Shown here piece by piece: positions 1 to 9,114 of a DNA stretch of 14,923 bases. The stretch covers positions 1 through 14,923 of the forward strand of contig DNNE01000015.1 in the NCBI GenBank assembly GCA_003487805.1, given 5' to 3'. The notes under the pieces were generated by a model. That model searched no databases and was not told where the DNA came from. It saw only the letters and a list, made by a program, of their open reading frames with translations. Source of the stretch: Blastocatellia bacterium. Its GTDB lineage: Bacteria; Acidobacteriota; Blastocatellia; Pyrinomonadales; Pyrinomonadaceae. A program made the position numbers and the translations under genes. Position 1 is the first letter of the stretch. Every line of letters begins with the position of its first letter.

Positions 1-11
1 CTATAAACATT

Positions 12-28
12 TGGCCGCTCTGCGGCCA
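12..28. repeat. Small perfect hairpin, 7-bp stem with 3-nt loop
   Basis: The sequence reads tggccgc-tct-gcggcca, a perfect 7-bp stem around a tct loop. It has the same size and the same loop as the hairpin embedded in actB at 2902-2918. No T-run follows it, so it does not look like a strong intrinsic terminator. The gene upstream is outside the window. Confidence 0.5.
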
Positions 29-89
29 GGACTCGATTTGAACTAGAATCTTCGGCGGACACCCACCATTAGTGTAAGTGCCGTTCCCG

Positions 90-141
90 GTTTAGAGGGC
101 TGCTAAATGATCGCGAGGCGGGCGGTAGCCCGCCTCTAAAC
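90..141. repeat. Truncated copy of the 'gtttagaggcgggc' inverted-repeat family
   Basis: Positions 115-141 contain gaggcgggc-ggta-gcccgcctc followed by taaac. This matches the right arm of the complete copies at 10313-10384 and 12996-13097. A degenerate left arm (gtttagagg, 90-98) lies just upstream. The repeat sits downstream of the minus-strand gene at 197-580 and could act as its 3' structure, although no T-run is obvious. Confidence 0.75.
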
Positions 142-196
142 AATTATAAGAACATTTCCGGCCTAACGGCGCGAACCCCGCGACCGATAAGATCGG

Positions 197-580
197 CTAC
201 TTCCTCTTGAGAGTCACCCGCACGGGATCGCCTAACTGATCGAACGGGATTTCCAGTTCCTGACTTTGATAACCCTTCGCTTTGATCTTCAGCTTCAGAT
301 TCCCCATGTGAATCGGCAGCAGTCCGGCAATGCCGCGCGCATCTGTATTGTTCCAGCTCTCGCAAAAGAAACCATCGGTGCGAGTCGATTCTAGTTTGAC
401 GTAAGCATCTTTGATAGGATCACCCTTCTCGTCACGAACGCGAACATCGGCGCGGCCGATTCCGTTAATGACTTTCGGCGCCAGGCCGGTGCTGGGCGGA
501 TCGTCGCGACCGGGCTCTTGCGAAAAAGCGAGAGTGAAGGCTGCAAGAATAATAAGAGAGACTGAGAGTATTTTCGACAT
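197..580 (-). CDS. Small secreted protein with a carboxypeptidase-regulatory-like beta-sandwich domain
   Basis: This 127-residue protein begins with a typical signal peptide: basic start, hydrophobic stretch at residues 4-19, and a likely cleavage near Ser20-Gln21. A Pro/Gly-rich linker follows (about 21-43). Residues 44-125 have the pattern of a carboxypeptidase regulatory-like or transthyretin-type beta-sandwich: a V-x-V-x-D-x-x-G-x-P-I start, an 'AYVKLE' strand, a 'TDARGIAGL' turn and a 'KAKGYQ' motif. Such domains usually bind or scaffold at the cell surface and have no catalytic residues. The start is supported by an AGGAG Shine-Dalgarno (ctcct on the plus strand, 590-594), nine bases from the ATG. 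It is divergent from the gene at 808 and has no evident link to the respiratory operon. The specific function is unknown. Confidence 0.75.
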   Translation of the reverse strand: MSKILSVSLIILAAFTLAFSQEPGRDDPPSTGLAPKVINGIGRADVRVRDEKGDPIKDAYVKLESTRTDGFFCESWNNTDARGIAGLLPIHMGNLKLKIKAKGYQSQELEIPFDQLGDPVRVTLKRK

Positions 581-794
581 TAAGTTTTGCTCCTGTTAGT
601 ACGCGATTACAAAATAGCCGGAGTCGGGGAAAAGGAGAGGTGCCAACCAGACGGGCACCCATGATTATACGCATTGGGCAAGTTCTTTGGAAGACTATCT
701 TAGGAATAATTTCCCGGGCCCGCCAACAAAATGTGAAGTGAATGCAATACTATGCTGGTCGAACGGTGCTTGAAGTTATTGAAGAGGTCTAAGC

Positions 795-800
795 GGAGGG
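795..800 (+). promoter_or_regulatory. Strong Shine-Dalgarno for the gene at 808
   Basis: The hexamer ggaggg lies seven bases before the ATG. It fixes the start codon and is the clearest ribosome binding site in the window. The rest of the 227-base gap 581-807 shows nothing else I can support. Confidence 0.7.
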
Positions 801-807
801 AACAATC

Positions 808-1080
808 ATGTTAATTCCATTTTTGTTATTGCTGCTGATTGCCGGTGTTTGCGGCGCCATAGGTCAGGCGATTGGCGGTTATTCGCATGGCGGATGTTTG
901 GTCTCGATCGCGCTGGGATTTATCGGCGCCTTGCTGGGCAGCTGGCTCGCCAGACAGCTCGGCCTTCCGGAATTGGTCGCGCTCCCAGTGGCGGGGATGA
1001 AATTTCCAATTGTTTGGTCGATTATCGGCGCGGCACTGTTTGTAGCGGTTATCAACTTAATCAGCCGCCGGCGGGTGTAA
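808..1080 (+). CDS. GlsB/YeaQ/YmgE-like small membrane protein
   Basis: A 90-residue protein made almost entirely of three membrane segments (about 4-24, 28-50 and 66-86). It is rich in Gly and small residues (GAIGQAIGGY, GFIGALLG, SIIGAALFVAVINLI) and ends in a basic tail, RRRV. Size, topology and the glycine pattern fit the GlsB/YeaQ/YmgE family, also called transglycosylase-associated proteins. Members are small stress-associated inner membrane proteins with no proven enzymatic activity. A strong Shine-Dalgarno supports the start. It converges with the gene at 1163-1810, and an inverted repeat starts directly at its stop codon. The family assignment is by pattern only, and another small three-helix family is possible. 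Confidence 0.65.
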   Translation: MLIPFLLLLLIAGVCGAIGQAIGGYSHGGCLVSIALGFIGALLGSWLARQLGLPELVALPVAGMKFPIVWSIIGAALFVAVINLISRRRV

Positions 1081-1168
1081 GGTGTCAGAACCGGGAGCGG
1101 TAGCGACCGGATCAAAGACGCAACTTGAGTGACTGATCCGCTCACTATTGTTCGCGGTTCTGTCACCT
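1080..1168. repeat. Inverted repeat between convergent genes (35-nt arms), possible bidirectional terminator
   Basis: Arm 1080-1114 (starting aggtgtcagaaccgg) and arm 1134-1168 (ending ggttctgtcacct) are reverse complements at 28 of 35 positions, with a 19-base loop. The element fills the whole gap between two convergent genes. Its right end reads into the minus-strand gene and supplies that gene's stop codon (tca at 1163-1165 = TGA). A transcript from either side would fold into a long hairpin, so a terminator or transcript-stabilising role is plausible. Confidence 0.8.
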
Positions 1169-1810
1169 TACCTCGCGGTGCTTATCAAACCACCAGGCCC
1201 ATGGAATCAAAAGCGAGGTCAGCAGGGTGATAATCGCGAGCTTCTTCACAGTGGGCGGTGGAGGACCAAACGACGCGCCTATGTACGCCAGCAGCAGGAA
1301 CAGAACGAAAGCGAGGAATGCATACAAACCGATCTTGTCCTTCGCGCGGGTCCTCTTTTGATAAGTCCAGATCCCAATCGCAAACAGCGTTACCTCGATC
1401 GCAATCGCCAGCCAGCGATGGTTCCATACACCTAACCCAACCAAACGGCTCCTCGCGTCAAGCGGCAAGTCCGACCTGTGAACAATGAAATCCATCACCC
1501 AATGACTGACGACGCCAATCCAAATGACAATGCTTCCGGCGATGTAACGCGTAAATCCGAAATACACTGACGCGTAGAGTGTCGCCCACCCAAGCACGGC
1601 GACCAGTCCATGAGAGATCGGGTACGAATCGAATTGCAGTCTAAGAAACGGGTTGCTGTTCGGCCCCATCGACACGTGTTCCCAGCCCAGCAAAAGAAAA
1701 ATTGGCCAGAGCAGGTCAAGCAAAATCGGTGCGGCGATCAGCGCCGCCAATGAAGTGCGCGGCGCAAATTCTTTCGACGCGAGTCCTACTGCATAGTGTC
1801 CGATGAACAT
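1163..1810 (-). CDS. Polytopic membrane protein with conserved His/Asp residues (membrane-bound metal-dependent hydrolase-like)
   Basis: This 215-residue protein has about six predicted membrane segments (near 21-42, 66-86, 88-108, 132-149, 162-180 and 188-206). Polar residues that could bind metal lie in or next to helices: His5 in the opening 'FIGHYAVGL', Asp32, His67 in 'YPISHG', and His103 and Asp107 in 'SHWVMDF', followed by 'VHRSDLPL'. This His/Asp pattern recalls the membrane-bound YdjM/DUF457 'metal-dependent hydrolase' proteins, whose real substrate is mostly unknown. No Shine-Dalgarno is visible before the ATG. The last codon and stop fall inside the inverted repeat at 1080-1168. 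It is transcribed away from actA and shares the 1811-1994 intergenic region with it. Function is not assigned beyond this resemblance. Confidence 0.65.
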   Translation of the reverse strand: MFIGHYAVGLASKEFAPRTSLAALIAAPILLDLLWPIFLLLGWEHVSMGPNSNPFLRLQFDSYPISHGLVAVLGWATLYASVYFGFTRYIAGSIVIWIGVVSHWVMDFIVHRSDLPLDARSRLVGLGVWNHRWLAIAIEVTLFAIGIWTYQKRTRAKDKIGLYAFLAFVLFLLLAYIGASFGPPPPTVKKLAIITLLTSLLIPWAWWFDKHREVR

Positions 1811-1849
1811 TTGTGGCGCTCACTGTACCACTTAAATCATTCGTGTGGT

Positions 1850-1878
1850 TTGAAAAAACTTGCTCATGTCGCTAAAGT
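1850..1878 (+). promoter_or_regulatory. Candidate sigma-70-type promoter for the ACIII operon
   Basis: TTGAAA (1850-1855) and TAAAGT (1873-1878) are separated by 17 bases, a good match to -35/-10 spacing. It lies about 115 bases before the actA ATG, in the only long gap upstream of the operon. The rest of the gap (1920-1980) is GC-rich with two short direct copies of cgcctgtt (1939-1946 and 1966-1973). Motif matches of this quality occur by chance, so this is only a candidate. Confidence 0.35.
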
Positions 1879-1994
1879 AATCGCAACAGAGAAATAATTA
1901 AGAAGGTTTTTGGTTACTAACGTTGAGGACGAGGCCCCCGCCTGTTTGCACTTAGGGCACGAGTCCGCCTGTTAACAAGACTTTATCTGCGGCG

Positions 1995-2663
1995 ATGCCA
2001 CAGATTTTTCGTCACAGCACAAACTATCTCGCGCGCACGACGATCTTCGGCGCCATTTTTATTCTATTCGCCGCCCTCTGGGTAACGGCGGAAATCGCGC
2101 GCTCTGGCTGGAACACCGGCGCCTACATCGAGCGCCAGCAACCAATTCAATTCAGTCATAAGCATCACGTCGGCGATGACGGCATCGATTGCCGTTATTG
2201 CCATACGAGTGTGGAGACATCGGCGTCGGCCGGCATGCCGGCAACCGCAGTCTGCATGAATTGCCACAAACAGATTTGGGCCGACAGCCCTTATCTCAAG
2301 CCGGTGCGCGACAGCTTCAAAGATGGCAAGCCGCTTGAATGGATTCGCGTGCACGACCTGCCGGACTTCGCTTATTTCAATCACTCGATTCACATCAACA
2401 AAGGCGTCGGCTGTTCGACGTGTCATGGCCGCATCGATCAAATGCCGGTCGTTTCACAGACCCAGTCGTTGCAGATGGAGTGGTGTCTGGAATGTCACCG
2501 GGCGCCGGAAAACTATGTGCGACCGAAAGAGAAAGTTTTCGACATGGAATGGCGACCGCGAAATAGTTCAAAGGCTGAGATTGCGGAAGGCCTGGATTTG
2601 AAAACGAAGTATCACATACAGAAACCGGATGTGTTGACCAGCTGTTCGACTTGTCATCGATAG
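1995..2663 (+). CDS. actA: ActA, pentaheme cytochrome c subunit of Alternative Complex III
   Basis: This 222-residue protein has an N-terminal membrane anchor (about residues 13-33) followed by a periplasmic domain with exactly five CxxCH heme c sites, at residues 66-70, 87-91, 140-144, 164-168 and 217-221. The last one is almost at the C-terminus. Five hemes, one anchor and a position just before actB are diagnostic for ActA of ACIII, the quinol:cytochrome c (or HiPIP) oxidoreductase that replaces the bc1 complex. Additional His residues (54, 57, 58, 130, 133) are candidates for distal heme ligands. The ATG at 1995 is the first possible start after an in-frame TAG at 1953. No Shine-Dalgarno is visible. 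It is the first gene of a long co-directional operon. Confidence 0.95.
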   Translation: MPQIFRHSTNYLARTTIFGAIFILFAALWVTAEIARSGWNTGAYIERQQPIQFSHKHHVGDDGIDCRYCHTSVETSASAGMPATAVCMNCHKQIWADSPYLKPVRDSFKDGKPLEWIRVHDLPDFAYFNHSIHINKGVGCSTCHGRIDQMPVVSQTQSLQMEWCLECHRAPENYVRPKEKVFDMEWRPRNSSKAEIAEGLDLKTKYHIQKPDVLTSCSTCHR

Positions 2664-2668
2664 GTGAG

Positions 2669-2826
2669 CCCCTCTCCCAATGGGAGAGGGGTTGGGGTGA
2701 GGGTTTAGCGCGCGGCAAAAAATGTTTTTCTTGTTGTCGTCAGCGTTGAGTAATTGAGGAAGAAAACAATAAAAGGGCGAAGGGCGTCGTAAGCCCTCAC
2801 CCTGACCCGCTCCCAGAGGGAGAGGG
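2669..2826. repeat. Pair of inverted 'ccctctccc' repeats filling the actA-actB gap
   Basis: Left copy: cccctctccca-a-tgggagagggg (2669-2691), a perfect 11-bp hairpin beginning six bases after the actA stop, then ttggggtgaggg. Right copy: ccctcaccctgaccc...gggagaggg (2794-2826), in the opposite orientation. The two copies could pair with each other over about 24 bases. The right copy ends in a purine-rich stretch (gagggagaggg) 12 bases before the actB ATG and is the only Shine-Dalgarno-like sequence there. The left hairpin could protect the actA mRNA or attenuate read-through into actB. Confidence 0.8.
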
Positions 2827-2838
2827 AATAAGAATTCA

Positions 2839-6096
<3,258 letters not shown>

Positions 6097-6103
6097 GGAA
6101 AAG

Positions 6104-6179
6104 AGCCACAGATGAACACAGATTTTCACAGATAAAAACGCTTTTTTTGATCTGTGTTTATCCGTGTGCATCTGTGGCT
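6104..6179. repeat. Inverted repeat 'agccacagatg' between actB and actC
   Basis: Arms 6104-6134 (agccacagatgaacacag...) and 6149-6179 (...gtgtgcatctgtggct) are reverse complements at about 25 of 31 positions, around a loop with a run of seven T. It fills nearly the whole 92-base gap, from just after the actB stop to 9 bases before the actC ATG. Elements of this sequence type are widespread as intergenic repeats in several soil bacterial phyla, from general knowledge and not checked here. It leaves no room for a normal Shine-Dalgarno for actC. Confidence 0.85.
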
Positions 6180-6188
6180 GCTAACTAA

Positions 6189-7571
6189 ATGGACGAACGA
6201 GACGACGATCTGCACACTTCGATTCACGCGACGCATCCGGTCGTGGGGACTGAGCTGACCTTCGGCTCAGTCACCGACAAGATCAGCGCGATCGTGCTGA
6301 AGCGAAAGACGCCGATTGGCTGGTTCGTCGGCTTCGCGGTTTCGTTTGCGCTCTTCCAATTGATGCTGCTGACGATCACGAAGATGTTGTTCGTCGGCAT
6401 TGGATTGTGGGGAGTCAATGTCCCGGTCGCCTGGGGCATGGACATCCTGAACTTCGTCTGGTGGATCGGGATTGGTCACGCCGGAACTTTGATCTCCGCC
6501 ATTCTCCTGCTGTTGAGACAAAAGTGGCGTACGTCCATCAATCGATTTGCCGAAGCGATGACTTTATTCGCAGTCGCGCAGGCCGGCATGTATCCAATCA
6601 TGCACCTGGGGCGGCCATGGCTCGCCTACTGGCTCTTCCCTTACCCGAACACGATGGGCATCTGGCCGCAGTTCCGCAGTCCTTTGATGTGGGACGTGTT
6701 CGCGGTATCGACTTATGCGACCGTGTCGGCCATGTTCTGGTTCGTTGGTTTGATTCCCGATTTCGCGACGCTGCGCGATCGCGCAAACAGCAAATCATTC
6801 CGAATTATCTACGGTATGCTGGCGATGGGGTGGCGTGGATCGGCGCGTCACTGGCATCGCTATGAAACGGCGTATTTGCTGCTCGCGGGACTGGCAACCC
6901 CGCTGGTGCTTTCAGTGCACACGATCGTCAGTTTCGACTTCGCCGTCGGCATTATTCCCGGCTGGCACGCGACGATCTTTCCGCCTTACTTCGTGGCCGG
7001 CGCGATCTACGCGGGATTTGCGATGGTGCTCTTGCTGACGATCCCGCTGAGAAAGATTTACGGACTGGAAAGCTTTATCACAATGCGTCACATGCACAAC
7101 ATGGCCAAGGTGATGTTGGCGACCGGTCTGATCGTTTTCTACGGCTATCTGATCGAAGCGTTTTTCGGCTGGTATAGCGGCAATCAATACGAACGGTTCA
7201 TGATTTGGAACCGCATGCATGGTCCCTACGCGCCGTATTACTGGACGCTGATTCTTTGCAATGGATTGACGCCACAGTTTCTCTGGTTCAAGAAAATTCG
7301 CTCGAATCTTTTGCTGCTGTGGCTGATCTCGATTGTAGTAAGCATCGGCATGTGGCTCGAGCGGTTCGTGATCGTCGTTACGAGTTTGCATCGGGATTAC
7401 CTACCGTCTTCGTGGGGCATGTATAAACCATCGCAATGGGACTGGGGAATGTTCATCGGCACGATCGGGTTTTTCTTTGCACTGCTGTTTCTGTTTATCC
7501 GCTTCCTGCCGATGATATCGATTTTCGAGATGCGCACGATTCTGCCGGAAGCGGAAGTGGACGAAGGATAG
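6189..7571 (+). CDS. actC: ActC, NrfD-like membrane subunit of Alternative Complex III
   Basis: A 460-residue polytopic protein of the NrfD/PsrC type with about ten membrane helices. A cytosolic-looking, acidic and His-containing N-terminus (1-40) precedes the first helix (about 45-68). Family features include 'WGVNVPVAWGMDILNFVWWIGIGHAGT' spread over residues 74-100 (Asp85, His97), 'HLGRPW' (139-144) and a 'RHMHNMAKVML' segment near residue 300. In ACIII structures ActC binds quinol and packs under ActB's iron-sulfur domain. Its helices are also proposed to carry protons. It follows actB after a 92-base repeat and precedes actD. The C-terminus is acidic (PEAEVDEG). Length and order match the family, with no sign of damage. 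Confidence 0.95.
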   Translation: MDERDDDLHTSIHATHPVVGTELTFGSVTDKISAIVLKRKTPIGWFVGFAVSFALFQLMLLTITKMLFVGIGLWGVNVPVAWGMDILNFVWWIGIGHAGTLISAILLLLRQKWRTSINRFAEAMTLFAVAQAGMYPIMHLGRPWLAYWLFPYPNTMGIWPQFRSPLMWDVFAVSTYATVSAMFWFVGLIPDFATLRDRANSKSFRIIYGMLAMGWRGSARHWHRYETAYLLLAGLATPLVLSVHTIVSFDFAVGIIPGWHATIFPPYFVAGAIYAGFAMVLLLTIPLRKIYGLESFITMRHMHNMAKVMLATGLIVFYGYLIEAFFGWYSGNQYERFMIWNRMHGPYAPYYWTLILCNGLTPQFLWFKKIRSNLLLLWLISIVVSIGMWLERFVIVVTSLHRDYLPSSWGMYKPSQWDWGMFIGTIGFFFALLFLFIRFLPMISIFEMRTILPEAEVDEG

Positions 7572-7583
7572 GTTTGAAGAGAT

Positions 7584-7775
7584 TTATTTATCATTTGTCA
7601 TTGGACATTTGTCATCTGGTCAATTGTGGCTAGTGTGAGCGCAGTTCGTATGGTTTCGTGGAGCGTCCTTCTCTCACAATGAACAGACGATCCACAAAGC
7701 CCCACGAAGTAACACAAACAAGGTCACGAACAATGACCAAATGATAGATGTCAAATGATGAATGGAAAATGATTT
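7584..7775. repeat. Composite repeat: inverted heptad arms around a second palindrome, upstream of actD
   Basis: Left arm 7591-7625 is a run of degenerate 7-mers (tcatttg, tcattgg, acatttg, tcatctg, gtcaatt). Right arm 7734-7775 is six 7-mers of the complementary type (tgaccaa, atgatag, atgtcaa, atgatga, atggaaa, atgattt). Between them lies another inverted repeat, ggtttcgtggagcgtc (7652-7667) against gacgatccacaaagcc (7686-7701), matching at 13 of 16 positions. The element fills the 210-base gap between actC and actD and ends six bases before the actD ATG. I see no gene in the gap. Confidence 0.75.
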
Positions 7776-7781
7776 GGGTTC

Positions 7782-8324
7782 ATGAAGCGTAAGCACTCAA
7801 CCTTATACGGCGTGATGGCCCAGTTCGATAATCCGAGCGCGCTGGTGGCGGCGGCGCGCGAAACGTACGAAGCCGGCTATCGACAGATCAATGGCTACTC
7901 GCCGTTTCCGATTGAAGAATTATCCGAGGCGATTGGGTTCAAGAGGTCCGTGCTGCCGATTATCGTTTTGATTGGCGGGATCATCGGCGCGCTGGGCGGA
8001 TTCTTTATGCAGTACTGGATGGAAGTTGTGGACTATCCCATCAATGTCGGCGGGAAACCTTTCAATAGTTGGCCGGCATTCATTCCCATCACGTTTGAAT
8101 GCACCGTGCTGGTAGCGGCGTTCTCGGCCGTTTTGGGCATGCTGGCGCTGAACAAGCTGCCGCAACCCTATCATCCGGTTTTCAACGCGCCGAATTTTGC
8201 GTTGGCAACGCGCGACAGTTTCTTTTTAGTGATCGAGTCGAAAGATCCGAAATTCGATCACGATGAAGCGGTGCGGTTTTTGCGGAGTTTGGAAGCCAGG
8301 GAAGTTGTAGATGTTGAGTTGTAA
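7782..8324 (+). CDS. actD: ActD, DUF3341 membrane subunit of Alternative Complex III
   Basis: A 180-residue protein with a soluble N-terminal part carrying the DUF3341 signature (YGVMAQFDNPSALVAAA, then 'INGYSPFPIEEL'). Two membrane helices follow (about 56-77 and 98-122), separated by a 'VVDYPINVGGKPFNSWPAF' loop. The C-terminal soluble part resumes the ferredoxin-like pattern ('RDSFFLVIESKDPKFD'). In ACIII structures ActD contacts ActC and ActB and carries no cofactor. It overlaps actE by 14 bases, which suggests translational coupling. The start follows directly after a composite repeat and no clear Shine-Dalgarno is visible. Length and order are typical. Confidence 0.95.
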   Translation: MKRKHSTLYGVMAQFDNPSALVAAARETYEAGYRQINGYSPFPIEELSEAIGFKRSVLPIIVLIGGIIGALGGFFMQYWMEVVDYPINVGGKPFNSWPAFIPITFECTVLVAAFSAVLGMLALNKLPQPYHPVFNAPNFALATRDSFFLVIESKDPKFDHDEAVRFLRSLEAREVVDVEL

Positions 8325-9114
8325 ATCAATGGGCAGTTCGCGCAGATTTGGAGTGCGGTGGCAAGCGCAGCGCGACACCGCTTTGGATTCCGTCTGGTCC
8401 GATCGATCTTCAGCCGATCCAAAGCGCCGTCGCCGCTTCGCTCTGCCGGCGCACTCCAAATTAGTGCTCGTTCTTTTACTGCTCACTGCTCACTGCTCAC
8501 TGCTCACTGGTTGCAGAAGAGACATGCAGGATCAACCAAAGGCGATCGCTTATCGCGAGAACTCTTTCTATAAAGACGGGACCGGATCGCGGCCGCTGGT
8601 TGAAGGGACGGTTCCCCGCGGTTACCTGAGACAAGAACGCGAATACTACACCGGGAAAAAATCGGCGGCTCCGAGTGCAACGCCGCAGACGCAGACCGCC
8701 GCGACCCAAAGCACATCGACGCCGCTTTATCCTGATGACGTTGAAACGATTCCGATGACGATTACGAAAGCGGATTTGGATCGCGGGCAGGAGCGCTACA
8801 ACATCTACTGCTCGGCCTGTCATGGCATGACGGGATATGGCGACGGGATCGTCGCGCGAAGGGGATTCAACAAGCCTTCACCGGCTAACTATCACCAGGA
8901 TCGTCTGCGGCAAGCGCCGGCGGGCCATTTCTTTGACGTGATGACAAACGGTTGGGGCGCGATGCCGTCTTACGCTTCCCAAATCCCCGTCGAAGATCGT
9001 TGGAGGATTATTGCGTACCTTCGCGCGTTGCAGTTGAGCCAGCAGGGTAATAGCCCGACCGTGAATGATCGGGGCAGTAGCCCGACCGTAAGGGAGGGCT
9101 CATCACGCAAATGA
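8311..9114 (+). CDS. actE: ActE, monoheme cytochrome c lipoprotein of Alternative Complex III
   Basis: A 267-residue protein. The mature part after the lipobox LTGC (65-68) has a Pro/Thr/Ala linker (about 117-140) and one class I cytochrome c domain (about 155-243), with CSACH at 167-171 and a likely distal ligand Met218 in 'GWGAMPSY'. ActE is the outermost heme of ACIII, anchored by lipid, and passes electrons to the oxidase. The N-terminus is abnormal. Residues about 12-51 are encoded by a long inverted repeat and form a basic tail ahead of the hydrophobic core, which is itself encoded by a heptanucleotide tandem repeat. The C-terminus ends in a 9-residue repeat (GNSPTVNDR, GSSPTVREG) made by another repeat element. 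The first in-frame ATG is at 8311 (overlapping actD). ATG 8329 and GTG 8464 are alternatives. The last would skip the inserted element. Confidence 0.93.
   Translation: MLSCKSMGSSRRFGVRWQAQRDTALDSVWSDRSSADPKRRRRFALPAHSKLVLVLLLLTAHCSLLTGCRRDMQDQPKAIAYRENSFYKDGTGSRPLVEGTVPRGYLRQEREYYTGKKSAAPSATPQTQTAATQSTSTPLYPDDVETIPMTITKADLDRGQERYNIYCSACHGMTGYGDGIVARRGFNKPSPANYHQDRLRQAPAGHFFDVMTNGWGAMPSYASQIPVEDRWRIIAYLRALQLSQQGNSPTVNDRGSSPTVREGSSRK
8346..8461. repeat. ~116-nt inverted repeat inserted in the 5' coding part of actE
   Basis: Arm 8346-8388 (atttggagtgcgg...ctttggat) and arm 8417-8461 (atccaaagcgc...gcgcactccaaat) are imperfect reverse complements. The outer about 13 and inner about 8 bases match almost perfectly, and the GC-rich middle differs. 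The centre is tccgtctggtccgatcgatc (8389-8408) and a few further bases. It is read through in frame and adds an Arg-rich segment to the ActE N-terminus. It looks like a non-autonomous palindromic or MITE-like unit, with no transposase nearby. Confidence 0.8.
8478..8509 (+). repeat. Heptanucleotide tandem repeat (actgctc x4) in the actE signal peptide
   Basis: Four perfect copies of actgctc (8478-8505) plus a partial fifth (actg). They encode most of the hydrophobic core of the ActE lipoprotein signal (LLLTAHCSLLTGC). Loss or gain of one unit would shift the reading frame relative to an upstream start. Confidence 0.85.
9045..9101. repeat. 'agcccgaccgt' repeat, two copies 27 nt apart, in the actE 3' end
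   Basis: gggtaatagcccgaccgtga (9045-9064) and gggcagtagcccgaccgtaa (9072-9091) are direct repeats spaced by 27 nt, so the frame is kept and the protein gains a 9-residue repeat. The second copy continues as gggagggct, like the copy at 11874-11896 at the end of the sco gene. Confidence 0.8.

Noticed and set aside
1148..1488. Plus-strand open frames over the membrane protein gene
   Set aside because: They lie antisense to a coherent six-helix protein, have no ribosome binding site and show no recognisable domain.
6135..6148. Intrinsic terminator after actB from the ctttttttg run
   Set aside because: The T-run is in the loop of the inverted repeat rather than after its stem, and actC must be co-transcribed to complete the complex.
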